The notes: a model not told the origin generated them from the letters alone. Counted from the stretch's first letter, positions 20,056-29,119 are shown. The stretch is 64,000 nucleotides of DNA from Pseudoduganella lutea (GCF_004209755.1 NZ_CP035913.1:7378001-7442000); one strand, 5' to 3'. Translations and numbers: made by a program.

Positions 20056-21030
20056 ATGACACAACCGCGGGCAAACCTCCGTATCGGCATTTCCGGCTGG
20101 CGCTACGAACCGTGGCGCAAGGTGTTTTATCCCCATGACCTGGCCCAGGCGCGCGAACTCGATTTCGCTTCGCGCATGCTGCCGACCATCGAGATCAACG
20201 GTTCGTTCTATTCGCTGCAGCGCCCGAAAAGCTACCAGCAGTGGTATGACGCCACGCCCGACGGCTTCATGTTCGCCAACAAGGGCAACCGCTTCATCAC
20301 GCACATGCGCCGGCTGCGCGACCCCGTACCTTCGCTGTGCAATGTGTTCGCATCCGGCGTGCTGGCCCTGCGCGACAAGCTCGGCCCCTTCCTGTGGCAG
20401 CTGCCGCCGAACTTCCAGTTCGATCCCGACGTGCTGGAAACGTTTTTCGCCGCGCTGCCGCACGATACGGCGGCGGCGCTGGACATGGCGCGGCGCCACG
20501 AGCCGCGCATGGAGGGCCGCGCTTTCCTGGAAATCGACCGCAAGCGCAGGCTGCGCCACGCGCTCGAGATCCGGCACGAGAGCTTCAACGACCCTGCCTT
20601 CATCGCGCTGCTGCGCAAATACAAGGTGGCGCTCGTGGTCGCGGACACGGCCGGCAAGTGGCCGGATTACGAAGACGTGACGGCGGACTTCATGTACCTG
20701 CGGCTGCACGGCGAAAAAGAGCTGTACGCGGGCGGCTATACGGACGAAGCGCTGGACAGCTGGGCGCGCAGGATCCGCGCGTGGAGCACCGGGGGCCAGC
20801 CGGACGACGCGCGGCTGATATCGCCGGTGGCCCCGCCGCGACGCGCCAGCCGCGACATCTTCTGCTACTTCGACAACGACATCAAGGTGCATGCGCCCTT
20901 CGACGCGCGCCGCCTGCTGGCCCGGCTGGGCGCGGACGAGGCGCTGCCACCGCTCACCGATCCACGCGTTGATTCACGTCCTGACCTACGCTCTGATCCA
21001 CTTTCGGATATTCATCCCGGCGCGCGTTGA
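20056..21030 (+). CDS. DUF72 (YecE-like) protein
   Basis: This 324-residue TIM-barrel protein of the DUF72 family has motifs IGISGWRYEPWRKVFYP (about 9-25), TIEINGSFYSL, FMFANKGNRFITH, FLWQLPPNF and FMYLRLHGEKELYAGGY. The biochemical role is unknown. The Shine-Dalgarno is weak (CGGCGG). Its last 77 bases overlap the 3' end of the convergent CLC gene. The tail after residue about 295 (repeated DxRxDxRxD) lies in that overlap and is probably not part of the fold. Confidence 0.88.
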   Translation: MTQPRANLRIGISGWRYEPWRKVFYPHDLAQARELDFASRMLPTIEINGSFYSLQRPKSYQQWYDATPDGFMFANKGNRFITHMRRLRDPVPSLCNVFASGVLALRDKLGPFLWQLPPNFQFDPDVLETFFAALPHDTAAALDMARRHEPRMEGRAFLEIDRKRRLRHALEIRHESFNDPAFIALLRKYKVALVVADTAGKWPDYEDVTADFMYLRLHGEKELYAGGYTDEALDSWARRIRAWSTGGQPDDARLISPVAPPRRASRDIFCYFDNDIKVHAPFDARRLLARLGADEALPPLTDPRVDSRPDLRSDPLSDIHPGAR

Positions 21031-22246
21031 ACGGCAGCTTCGACCCGCGCTGCGCCCGGTAGATGCCGGCATGGCCCGAGCACAGGTAGGCCACCACGCA
21101 TGCCAGCGCGGCATAGGGCCCGATCGCGGGCCCGAACAGTTCCAGCGCCATCACCGTGGAGGCCAGCGGCGTGTTGGCGGCACCCGCGAACACGGCAACG
21201 AAACCGACACCGGCCAGCAGCGGGAACGGCAGGTCCAGCAACGGCGCCAGCGCATTGCCCAGCGTCGCGCCGATGTAGAACAGCGGCGTAACTTCGCCGC
21301 CCTTGAAGCCCGTACCCAGCGACGCCACCGTGAACGCCAGCTTGCCCAGAGCATCCCACACGGGCAGCGGCTGCGTGAATGCTTCGACGATGACGGGAAT
21401 ACCCAGCCCCACGTAACGCTGCGTGCCCAGCGCCCATACCGCGCAGGCGACGACGGTGCCGCCGATCAGGGGCCGCAACGGCGCATAGGCCACGCGACGT
21501 TTCATGAACGCCGACAGCGCGTGCGTGGCGCGGGCAAACAGCATGCCGGCCAGACCGAAGGCAACGCCCGCGGCCAGGATCGCGGCGATCGTCCACGCCG
21601 TCAGCGGCGGCACGGCGGCGACCGCATAATGCGCATGGTGCACGCCCCAGGCCAGCCCGACCTGGTCGGCCAGGATCGCCGCGGCGATGCAGGGAAAGAT
21701 CGCTTCGTAGCGCATGCGGCCGATCACGAGCACTTCGAGGCCAAAGATGGCGCCCGCCAGCGGCGTGCCGAACACGGAGGCAAAGCCCGCGCTGATACCG
21801 GCCATCAGCAGGATGCGGCGCTCGCCCGGCGCCAGCTTCGCCACCTTCGTCAGCTGGTCGGCCAGCGTGCCGCCCATCTGCACCGCCGTGCCTTCGCGGC
21901 CCACCGATGCGCCGAACAAATGCGAGATGACGGTGCCGCCCAGCACGAGCGGCGCCATGCGCAGGGGCACCACGTTCTTCGGGTCGTGGATCTCGTCGAT
22001 CAGCAGGTTGTTCCCCGCTTCCACGCTGCTTCCCCAGCGCAGGTAGATCCAGCCGACCGCGAAACCGGCCAGAGGCAGCAGCCAGATGATCCACGGATGC
22101 TGTTCACGGTATGCCGTCGCGGCGTCGAGGGAGAACAGGAACAGCGCGGAGGCGGTGCCGGCCAGGATGGCGACCAGCAGAGAGATCAGGGACCATCGGG
22201 CAAGATAGCGGACGGCGAGGACGAAGGAGTCGAGGTGGGCTTTCAT
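20954..22246 (-). CDS. CLC-family anion channel/antiporter, possibly CLC-F type
   Basis: This 430-residue membrane protein has about ten hydrophobic helices. GASVGREGTAVQMGG holds the gating glutamate (the GREG motif) and GFKGGEVTPLFYIGATLGN is the second pore motif. Chloride-type family members usually have GREGP and GxxGGxFxP; the GREGT and GGEVTPLF forms look closer to the fluoride/proton antiporter branch. That subtype is inference from memory of the family. The start at 22246 was chosen because the first helix and the conserved region begin there; upstream residues look non-coding. It overlaps the convergent DUF72 gene by 77 bases. Confidence 0.85.
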   Translation of the reverse strand: MKAHLDSFVLAVRYLARWSLISLLVAILAGTASALFLFSLDAATAYREQHPWIIWLLPLAGFAVGWIYLRWGSSVEAGNNLLIDEIHDPKNVVPLRMAPLVLGGTVISHLFGASVGREGTAVQMGGTLADQLTKVAKLAPGERRILLMAGISAGFASVFGTPLAGAIFGLEVLVIGRMRYEAIFPCIAAAILADQVGLAWGVHHAHYAVAAVPPLTAWTIAAILAAGVAFGLAGMLFARATHALSAFMKRRVAYAPLRPLIGGTVVACAVWALGTQRYVGLGIPVIVEAFTQPLPVWDALGKLAFTVASLGTGFKGGEVTPLFYIGATLGNALAPLLDLPFPLLAGVGFVAVFAGAANTPLASTVMALELFGPAIGPYAALACVVAYLCSGHAGIYRAQRGSKLPFNARRDEYPKVDQSVGQDVNQRVDR

Positions 22247-22560
22247 CGGCCGGCCAATATAGCATGCGGCTTGACTGGCATGGGGGAACCGGTCGGTCCG
22301 CCTGAGGCGCAGCGCGGGCCTGCCGCGATCAGCGCAGCGTCTGCAATGGGAATTTTGCTCTACACTTCCCACCGCCCTATGGACCAATAGCGCCGACGTA
22401 TGCTTCGCGGCGCGTGGACGAAGTACATGCCCGGCGCAAGGCCAATCCGGACGTTCGGTGACGTCGAAGCCACCGTGCCGGCGGCATCCGCATGCGGAAC
22501 CGGCGTGCATCGCCATACCTATCGCCCCAACAACCTGGCATCAATGGAGATCTGAAAAAC
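22247..22560. other. Divergent promoter region, no gene
   Basis: About 310 bases between the CLC gene and the sugar dehydrogenase gene. I checked both strands for a fluoride riboswitch and did not find the conserved core. No hairpin plus T-run was seen. Confidence 0.5.
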
Positions 22561-23679
22561 ATGAATTTGAGCACGCTCGGCCTTGCCACCACTTTCTCGC
22601 TCACCCTGCTCGCGTTCGCCGCCGCCCCGACGGCCGCATCCGCGACCGGCGGCCTGCCTTTCGAGGTCAAGCCGGTCGGCACCTTCAAGAACCCATGGGC
22701 CATGGCATTCCTGCCCAACGGCAACGTGCTGGTGACGCAAAAGGAAGGGACGTTGATCCTGTTCGATCCCGCAACCGGTACCAGGCGGACGGTGTCCGGC
22801 ACCCCCACCGTCAGCAGCAAGGGCCAGGGCGCACTCATGGACATCGTGCCCGCTCCCGATTTTGCCGCCAGCAAGCTGCTCTACTTCAGCTACTCCGAGG
22901 CGGGTTCCGGTGCCGGCAGCCGGGTCGTGCTCGCCACCGCGACCCTGGATCTGGCAGGCGGCACGCTCAAGGATACCAAGGCCATTTTCCGCAGCCAGGA
23001 TGCGTCGACCGGCGGGCACTATTCGGGCCGTATCAGCTTCTCGCCGGATGGCAAGTATCTCTTCTTCACCAGCGGCGACCGCCAGCTGTTCGATCCGGCG
23101 CAGGACCCCAAGTCGACGCTCGGCAAGGTCTTGCGCCTGAACCTCGACGGCACGCCGGCCGCCGGCAACCCGCTCGCGGCCAAGGGCTTCCATGCAGCCG
23201 TCTGGTCGTATGGCCACCGCAACCTGCTGGGCATCGCCTTCGACAAGCAGGGGCGCCTGTGGGAAATGGAGATGGGGCCGCGCCATGGCGACGAGATCAA
23301 CCTGATCAAGCCAGGCCTCAACTATGGCTGGCCGAAGGCATCGAATGGCAGCCACTATGACGGCCGGGACATCCCCGACCACGCGCCCGGCGACGGCTTC
23401 GAGGCCCCGAAAGTGTCCTGGAACCCGGCCATTTCACCGGGCGGCCTCGCCTACTACGATGCGGACCTGTTCCCGAAGTGGAAAAATTCCCTCTTCATCA
23501 CCGGTCTCTCGGGCGAGTCTCTGGACCGCATCGCCCTCGACGGCGAGAACGCGACCAAGGCAGACCATTGGGACATGGACGAACGCATCCGCGCCGTGCG
23601 CACGGGGCCGGATGGCGCGCTATGGCTGCTGGAAGACGGTTCGCGCGGCCGGCTGCTGAAGCTCACACCGAAGAGGTAG
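22561..23679 (+). CDS. PQQ-dependent sugar dehydrogenase family protein
   Basis: This 372-residue exported protein has a signal peptide (about 1-29, ending AASA) and the six-bladed propeller of the soluble aldose/sorbosone dehydrogenase family: NPWAMAFLPNGNVLVTQKEG, GHYSGRISFSPDGKYLFFTSGDR, WSYGHRNLLGIAFD, MGPRHGDEINLIKPGLNYGWP and GPDGALWLLEDG. It would oxidise sugars in the periplasm with PQQ; the substrate is unknown. GGAGA lies 10 bases before the ATG. No PQQ synthesis gene is in the window. Confidence 0.88.
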   Translation: MNLSTLGLATTFSLTLLAFAAAPTAASATGGLPFEVKPVGTFKNPWAMAFLPNGNVLVTQKEGTLILFDPATGTRRTVSGTPTVSSKGQGALMDIVPAPDFAASKLLYFSYSEAGSGAGSRVVLATATLDLAGGTLKDTKAIFRSQDASTGGHYSGRISFSPDGKYLFFTSGDRQLFDPAQDPKSTLGKVLRLNLDGTPAAGNPLAAKGFHAAVWSYGHRNLLGIAFDKQGRLWEMEMGPRHGDEINLIKPGLNYGWPKASNGSHYDGRDIPDHAPGDGFEAPKVSWNPAISPGGLAYYDADLFPKWKNSLFITGLSGESLDRIALDGENATKADHWDMDERIRAVRTGPDGALWLLEDGSRGRLLKLTPKR

Positions 23680-23783
23680 GCCAGCGGGAACTGCGTGGCG
23701 CGGGCGTGCCGCTATCTGGCGGTTCGCAGAGAGCCCAGGTTCAGCAGGCGCGGCGTGAAGATCGTCATCGCTGGTTCTCCCGC

Positions 23784-24383
23784 TCAGTCGCCGCAACTGA
23801 ATGTCAGGCTTTCGCCGACGGCCAATGTGCCTTCGTGGAGCCGGGTACCGGGCGCTTGCGACAAGACCCTTTCGAGATTCGAGCTATAGCCTCGCGCGCG
23901 CGCCTGTGCTGGCCTGTCGCTGGTCCAGACCACACTGAACCCGAATGAATCGTCCTCCGGACCGTTGCACCCGGTGAGCTCTTCGCCATCATGGGTCGTC
24001 AGCGACCAGGAGAATCCTTGACGCAGGCGCGGTCGGTCGCGTGCCTCCTGCGCTTCCGCCGCCGTCGGCGTGAAGTCGGTGCGCTCGCACGGCGGCTCCT
24101 CCGGGTACAGCTCGGCGATCGTCCGGCCCTGTGTTAGCCCTGCCGCAGGCGGCCGCTCGGCCAGGCGCACCGTGACGACCTGGCCGGCGACAAGCGTCAT
24201 GTCGGGCGTCCAGATGCGGAACGTCGATGGCGCATCGACGGGGTAAGCCCCGCCGTGGCACGCCAGCGACCCTGGTTCTGCCCAAGCCAGGTCGCCACTC
24301 ATGTGCACTGCAAAGATGTCCAATACGGCCAGGTCGGCTGCCGCGACCAGCACCCCGTCCACTGTCACAACCATCACCGTCAT
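23784..24383 (-). CDS. Hypothetical protein
   Basis: This 199-residue protein matches no family I recognise. It has no signal peptide or membrane helix. Four to five cysteines are spread through it (HGGAYP preceded by ACH, PPCERTDF, LTGCNGPEDD, FSCGD at the end). Much of it looks beta-rich, with segments like VVTVDGVLVAAADLAVLDIF and VAGQVVTVRLAE. GAGG is placed eight bases before the ATG. An ATG three codons later is possible. The gene stands alone between the sugar dehydrogenase and the LprI-like gene. Confidence 0.55.
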   Translation of the reverse strand: MTVMVVTVDGVLVAAADLAVLDIFAVHMSGDLAWAEPGSLACHGGAYPVDAPSTFRIWTPDMTLVAGQVVTVRLAERPPAAGLTQGRTIAELYPEEPPCERTDFTPTAAEAQEARDRPRLRQGFSWSLTTHDGEELTGCNGPEDDSFGFSVVWTSDRPAQARARGYSSNLERVLSQAPGTRLHEGTLAVGESLTFSCGD

Positions 24384-24490
24384 CTACACTGCCTCTTCTG
24401 TTGGGATTTTCCGCCGGCCGCTGCGTTGGATTCGACGCTACCATCTGGCGGGGCTATGAATCGATCCAAGGCACAAAACCTTTATCGCTG

Positions 24491-24994
24491 TCATGGTCTG
24501 CCCGAAGCAGGAATACGTTTGCGCTCTGGAAATCTGAATCCCTTTTCCATTCTATAAAATTCATCCTTGAATTCTACGCATCCGTTACACGGCATGACGG
24601 CTTCCAACGCCGATATGCGCTGTTCGGTCAGCCTCATCAAACACAAGTCCATTGAATAGTTGTAGCTACTTCCACCATGCTCTGCCTCGTTCTGGAACTT
24701 GCATTCAGCGTCGCGGAAAACGATCCATGCACGTTGCACGCTTTGCAGTCCTTGTGGCTTGACAAGTGCATGCACCAAGGTTTTATACACGACGTTCAAG
24801 CGTGTATCGGATTCCTTCAGCTCTCGATTCATGCAGAAAGTAGTTTCCCTCATGTTGCCTTGTTCGCAATGCTCCTGCTTTCTCCTCGCCAAATCGCTTT
24901 CTTGTTCCGACGCCTTGGTCAGAGACGGCTGCGAAACACAGCAGAAGACAATGCTCAACATGAACGACCGGCATAAGATGGAAGTTCCCACCAC
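24491..24994 (-). CDS. LprI-like (DUF1311) exported protein
   Basis: This 167-residue protein has an N-terminal hydrophobic signal segment (about 10-26) and the LprI/DUF1311 pattern: CMNRELKESDTRLNVVYKTL, then LQSVQRAWIVFRDAEC, then CLMRLTEQRISALE. The spaced Cys residues fit disulfides of an exported protein. Some members inhibit lysozyme, but many are uncharacterised. The start is probably GTG at 24994, with GGAG four bases upstream; an ATG at 24961 lacks a binding site. The gene is clearly AT-richer than most of the window, a possible sign of transfer. Confidence 0.8.
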   Translation of the reverse strand: MVGTSILCRSFMLSIVFCCVSQPSLTKASEQESDLARRKQEHCEQGNMRETTFCMNRELKESDTRLNVVYKTLVHALVKPQGLQSVQRAWIVFRDAECKFQNEAEHGGSSYNYSMDLCLMRLTEQRISALEAVMPCNGCVEFKDEFYRMEKGFRFPERKRIPASGRP

Positions 24995-25147
24995 ATTGCT
25001 CCTTCTGATAAGTAATCGTATTGATGCCTGCTTCTGGCCAGGTCTTGTCGCTCAGTGTACGGTAACTCGGCCCCAAAGGAGAGATTCACTGCCATGAAAG
25101 AAAATGCGGCATATGCCGATCCAGTTTAAAAATTCTCTTCGGTGTTG

Positions 25148-25387
25148 TTACGCTTTCCACGTCGGCGCGGCGCTGGATGGAATGGCCTCTTGAACAGGTC
25201 CCGCACGCTTTGGATAGAGCGTGATCGTGTTTCGGCCGCCGCTTGGCTCATCCTGGCCAGTGGCCGAGTTGCGCACACTAAAAAATTCCCTCCGGCTGTC
25301 GTACGAGATGAATGCGCCCTCAACTTGGTCCGTGACCTTCTTTCCTTCAAGGCGACGCAGCCGAGCGCCCGAGAAGAGCTTGACCAC
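25148..25387 (-). CDS. Small hypothetical protein (uncertain)
   Basis: A 79-codon frame starts at GTG 25387 with GAGG four bases upstream. The middle (VEGAFISYDSRREFFSVRN, then NTITLYPKR) looks like real protein, but no family is recognised. A second overlapping frame on the same strand (25126-25350) is Arg-rich and looks like a shadow. The piece could be a small gene or the remnant of a larger one, lying in an AT-richer stretch between two better-supported genes. Confidence 0.3.
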   Translation of the reverse strand: MVKLFSGARLRRLEGKKVTDQVEGAFISYDSRREFFSVRNSATGQDEPSGGRNTITLYPKRAGPVQEAIPSSAAPTWKA

Positions 25388-25527
25388 TAGCCTCTGTCTG
25401 AAAGCGGAAGTTCATGGGGACATATCCGCCTCGGCCTGTTGTGTCAAACATTAGTGTTTTCTTCCGAAGTCAACGTCTTGAGTCCGACTTTATTATTCGC
25501 TCACAACATCCGATGTGGTTGGCTTGG

Positions 25528-25586
25528 ATGAACACGGTGTCTGACACTATTTTCCGAAGGAAAATAGTGTCAGACACCGTGTTCAT
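25528..25586. repeat. Perfect 28-bp palindrome, REP-like copy d
   Basis: Two perfect 28-base arms (25528-25555, 25559-25586) enclose a 3-base loop. It contains the GGTGTCTGACAC core and TATTTTCC, as in the other copies, but the pairing runs further out (to ATGAACAC/GTGTTCAT). It sits 24 bases past the stop of the multicopper oxidase gene, where it could act as a 3' stabiliser or stop structure. Confidence 0.85.
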
Positions 25587-25609
25587 CAGCCAATAGCTAC
25601 GGCTTGAAG

Positions 25610-27028
25610 TTACCGGTACGCGAGCGCGCAACGACAAGCATCAATGATGCTCATGCCCTCCCCGCGCTTCAGCTCCAACGGCTTGCCCTGCGCCGGCGCC
25701 AGCGCGGGCATGCCGGGGGCCCGGGGTGCGGGCGGCAGCTCGCCGGTGAACTCGTGGGCGACCGTGCCCTTCGGGTGCTTGTAGTGGCCGGGGTCGCGGT
25801 AATCGCCGCGCGCCTGGCCCTCGCGAACCTTCACCAGCGTGAACATGCCGCCCATCTCGATCTCGCCGTACTGGCCAGTGCCGGTCATCATCGGCAGCGT
25901 GTTTTCCGGCAGCGGCATGCGCATGCTGCCCATCGAGCCGCCCTTGTCGCCCATGACCATGTAACCGGGCACGAGATCGTTGATCTTCTCGGCCACGCCG
26001 CGGTGGTCGACGCCGATCAGGGTGGGCACGTCGTGCCCCATCGCGTTCATCGTGTGGTGCGACTTGTGGCAGTGGAATGCCCAGTCGCCCGGGTTGTCGG
26101 CCACGAATTCGATGGCGCGCATCTGGCCGACGGCGATGTCGGTCGTCACCTCGGACCAGCGCGCCGACGGTTTCACCCAGCCGCCATCGGTGCCGGTCAC
26201 CTCGAACGTGTGGCCGTGCAGGTGGATCGGGTGGTTGGTCATCGTCAGGTTGCCGGCGCGGATGCGCACGCGGTCGCCCTGGCGCACCACCATCGGGTCG
26301 ATGGCCGGGAACACGCGGCTGTTGAAGGTCCACAGGTTGAAGTCCAGCATTGTGTTTACCTTCGGCGTGTAGCTGCCGGGCTCGATATCGTAGGCGCCCA
26401 GCAGGAACACGAAGTCGCGGTCGACGGCGTGCTGGCGGATGTCCTTCGGGTGGGTGACCCAGAAGCCCATCATGCCCATCGCCATCTGCACCATTTCGTC
26501 GGCGTGCGGGTGGTACATGAACGTGCCCGCATGCTTTGCCACGAACTCGTAGACGAACGTCTTGCCGGGCTGGATCGAAGGCTGCGTCACGCCGCTCACG
26601 CCATCCATGCCGTTCGGCAGTATCTGCCCGTGCCAGTGCACGCTGGTGTGCTCGGGTAGCTTGTTGGTGACGAAGATGCGCACCCGGTCGCCCTCGACCA
26701 CTTCGATCGTGGGGCCGGGGCTTTGCCCGTTATAGCCCCACAGGTTCGCCGTCATGCCGGGCGCGACCTCGCGCACGACCGGTTCCGCCACGAGGTGGAA
26801 CTCCTTGACGCCATCCTTCATGCGCCACGGCAGGCTCCAGCCATTGAGCGTGACGACGGGGTTGTACGGCCGGCCGTTCGGCGGCACGAGCGGCGCGGCG
26901 GTCGCGGCGGATGGACCCACCGGGGCTTCCGGCAGCGTTGCGGCACCGGCGCGGCTCACCATGCCGGCGCCCACCAGCGTGGTGGCGCTGGCCAGGAAGG
27001 AGCGGCGCGAATTACTGGACGTGGTCAT
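25610..27028 (-). CDS. Tat-exported multicopper oxidase
   Basis: This 472-residue periplasmic multicopper oxidase has a Tat signal SRRSFLAS at residues 9-16. Copper-ligand motifs in order are SVHWHGQ, FMYHPHADE, HPIHLHGH and FHCHKSHH, giving the type 1 and trinuclear centres. There is a Met-rich segment near the end (MGSMRMPLPENTLPMM). It probably oxidises Cu(I) or organics for copper tolerance. The start at 27028 has GGAG six bases upstream. A longer upstream frame is only the antisense-like reading of the tolC-type gene's repeat tail. It overlaps that gene by 17 bases. Confidence 0.92.
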   Translation of the reverse strand: MTTSSNSRRSFLASATTLVGAGMVSRAGAATLPEAPVGPSAATAAPLVPPNGRPYNPVVTLNGWSLPWRMKDGVKEFHLVAEPVVREVAPGMTANLWGYNGQSPGPTIEVVEGDRVRIFVTNKLPEHTSVHWHGQILPNGMDGVSGVTQPSIQPGKTFVYEFVAKHAGTFMYHPHADEMVQMAMGMMGFWVTHPKDIRQHAVDRDFVFLLGAYDIEPGSYTPKVNTMLDFNLWTFNSRVFPAIDPMVVRQGDRVRIRAGNLTMTNHPIHLHGHTFEVTGTDGGWVKPSARWSEVTTDIAVGQMRAIEFVADNPGDWAFHCHKSHHTMNAMGHDVPTLIGVDHRGVAEKINDLVPGYMVMGDKGGSMGSMRMPLPENTLPMMTGTGQYGEIEMGGMFTLVKVREGQARGDYRDPGHYKHPKGTVAHEFTGELPPAPRAPGMPALAPAQGKPLELKRGEGMSIIDACRCALAYR

Positions 27029-28499
27029 GGTGTGCTCCGTGTTCGTTGGCGGTGGGTGTCGCGGGTGTCGCGGGTGTCGCGGGTGTATCGGATGTCGTGG
27101 GCGTTGCGGGTGGTGCGGACGTTGCGGCGGGCGTGGCGGGAACGGCGCGCGGTCGGCCGCCGATGGCGGTTTCCAGGTCGGCGTCGGCAATCCAGAATGC
27201 TTTTTGCGCCTCGATCGCCGCGGCCACGGCCACGCGCTGCTCGCGTGCGTCGGCCAGCAGTTCGAAGGTACTGAGCAGCATACCGTTGTAGCGCAGCAGT
27301 GTCTCGTCCGACACCTGCTTTTTCAAGGGGATGACGACGTCGCGGTAATGCCTGGCCAGCTCATACGACGTGCGCCACACGTGGTACGCTTCGCGCGCCT
27401 CGCTGCGGGCGTCGATTGCGGCCTGCGCCAGCCGGTTCGCCGACTGCATGTAGACCGCTTCGGCACGCCGCGTGCGCGCGGTGCCCCAGTCGAACAGCGG
27501 GATTTCCAGGGTCAGCTCGTAGCCGCGCTGCACCGGCTCGCCGCCTTCCCGCTCGCGCAGCGCGCCCAGTTCCAGCACGTTGATGAAGCGCGTGGCGCGC
27601 ACCAGGCCGAGGGACGCGGCGGTGTGCTCGACGTCCTTCGCCGCCGCCTGCACGTCGAGGCGGTCGCGCATGGCCACGGTTTCGACGTCGGCCAGTTCGG
27701 GCGCTGCCTCAGGCAGGTCCGGCAAGCGGTCCGGCAGGCGGTATTGGGCGTCGGTGCCCGCCAGCCCCAGGAGCCGCGTGAGCCGCTCGCGCGCCGCCGT
27801 GGCGGCCTGCGACGCGCGCGTCACGTCGGCCATCGCTTCGGCATGAAAGGCGGCTTCGCGCGCCTGGTCGAAGGCGCTCCAGTTGCCGGCCTTGCGCATG
27901 CGCTGCGCCAGCTCGGCGCTGGCATCGGCCGCGCCAGCCACCTGTTTCGCATAGCCGGCGGCCTGTGCGCCGCCCACCGCTTCATACCAGGCGCGCCGCG
28001 TGTCGGCCGCCACTTTCAGCGCCTCGGCGGTCACGCGCAGCCTGGCTCCTTCGAACAGGCGGCCTTCGATGCGAGTGGCCAGCGGCGCCGTGATCAGGCT
28101 CGCCAGGTTGACGGCCAGCGAGCGCTCGATCGACGTGGTGCCGCCGCCGCGCTTGTGCTGGTAGCCGAATGCGGGATTCTGCAGGCGCCCGGCCTTCACC
28201 AGGTCGGCTTCGGCGATGCCGAGTTCCCAGTAGGTGGCTTGCAGGCCGCGGTTGTTCAGCAGCGCGATGCGCACCGCGTCGTCCACGGCGAGCGGTTGCG
28301 CCAGCATCGGCTTGAGTTGCTGCGCCAGCGCGTCGCGATCGGCGTCGCCGCGCAGCAGTTTCGTGGCCACGCCGGCGCGTGCCTGCGTGGCCTGGTCGAC
28401 GGCGTTCATGCCGCCATCGGGGGAAAACGTGGCGCAGCCGGACAGGGCCAGCGCCAGGATCGGCACGGCAAATGCCGTCGCCATCGGGGATGATGTCAT
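27012..28499 (-). CDS. TolC-family outer-membrane lipoprotein, copper operon
   Basis: This 495-residue protein has a lipoprotein signal ending LALSGC (Cys near residue 22) and the two coiled-coil/outer-membrane-efflux repeats of the TolC/OEP family, for example NNRGLQATYWELGIAEADLVKAG and later NRLAQAAIDARSEAREAYHVW. It would form the outer-membrane channel or a copper-tolerance relative of it. The C-terminal 45 residues are a Pro/Ala/Thr tail that ends His-rich (EHGAHHDHV), suited to metal binding. GAGG lies six bases before the ATG. No inner-membrane pump or adaptor gene is adjacent, which is unusual for a complete efflux set. Confidence 0.88.
   Translation of the reverse strand: MTSSPMATAFAVPILALALSGCATFSPDGGMNAVDQATQARAGVATKLLRGDADRDALAQQLKPMLAQPLAVDDAVRIALLNNRGLQATYWELGIAEADLVKAGRLQNPAFGYQHKRGGGTTSIERSLAVNLASLITAPLATRIEGRLFEGARLRVTAEALKVAADTRRAWYEAVGGAQAAGYAKQVAGAADASAELAQRMRKAGNWSAFDQAREAAFHAEAMADVTRASQAATAARERLTRLLGLAGTDAQYRLPDRLPDLPEAAPELADVETVAMRDRLDVQAAAKDVEHTAASLGLVRATRFINVLELGALREREGGEPVQRGYELTLEIPLFDWGTARTRRAEAVYMQSANRLAQAAIDARSEAREAYHVWRTSYELARHYRDVVIPLKKQVSDETLLRYNGMLLSTFELLADAREQRVAVAAAIEAQKAFWIADADLETAIGGRPRAVPATPAATSAPPATPTTSDTPATPATPATPTANEHGAHHDHVQ
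27055..27095. repeat. Nine-base tandem repeat in the TolC-like gene
   Basis: Units of GGGTGTCGC repeat about four times and encode a Pro-Ala-Thr tail in the outer-membrane protein. Such a repeat can change in copy number and so alter the tail length. Confidence 0.7.
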
Positions 28500-28565
28500 T
28501 GTTACCTCGAGCATGAGCGACCCGCTGCTGCGGGCCGGGACCGGCCATGGCGGCCGGCGCTGGAA

Positions 28566-29012
28566 TCAGGCGGAGGCGGACTTCGGCGGCCGCTCGAGGC
28601 CGGCCAGGTCGACGGCGGCCGGTGCGGCGGGAACGAAGGGAACGGTGGCGCATCGGCCATCCTGCAGCGGCGGCGCGGCGGGCAGCGCGGGCGCCAGCGG
28701 CGCTCCCGTGCAGCAGGCGCCCGCGCTGGCGCATTGGCCATGATCGGCGTGCGATGCATCGCCGTCGGGATCAGCATAGTGATGCCCGCCGGCGTGATCC
28801 GCCATGGCGGCTGCGTGCTGCGCGGCGAGCATGGCCGCGTGGTCGTGATGGCCATCGGGCTGCATCGACGCCTGCATTGGCGCCGCCATTGCGGTATGCG
28901 CGGCCGGCGACGTTTGCATGCCACACAGCAGCATCGTGACCGAGGCGAAGCCCTGCAGCGGCACGCCGGCCAGCAGGAACCACAGCAGCAATGTACGGAG
29001 CAGCGCTTTCAT
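28566..29012 (-). CDS. Exported His/Met/Cys-rich protein
   Basis: This 148-residue protein has a hydrophobic N-terminal segment (about 4-24) and then many Met and His residues: [39 protein letters not shown], and CASAGACC. The composition suggests periplasmic metal (copper) binding. No known fold is recognised. It starts the minus-strand operon with the TolC-like protein (67 bases on) and the multicopper oxidase. The operon order supports a role in copper handling. Confidence 0.7.
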   Translation of the reverse strand: MKALLRTLLLWFLLAGVPLQGFASVTMLLCGMQTSPAAHTAMAAPMQASMQPDGHHDHAAMLAAQHAAAMADHAGGHHYADPDGDASHADHGQCASAGACCTGAPLAPALPAAPPLQDGRCATVPFVPAAPAAVDLAGLERPPKSASA

Positions 29013-29119
29013 GGGGCGCCATGGTAGCACGGGCACGCGCCGGATGGCGGCGGGCGGCTATACTGTCGGGCCATCCCTGCCGCGCAGGCTGCCACGCCCG
29101 CGCATCGATCCGACGCTTC

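Noticed and set aside
22247..22560. Fluoride riboswitch before the CLC gene
   Set aside because: I searched both strands for the conserved core and did not find it.
25700..26659. Plus-strand frame opposite the multicopper oxidase
   Set aside because: It is His/Val/Arg-rich shadow of the copper-ligand motifs on the minus strand.
27055..27095. CRISPR-like repeats
   Set aside because: The nine-base units are directly adjacent, without spacers, and lie inside a coding sequence.
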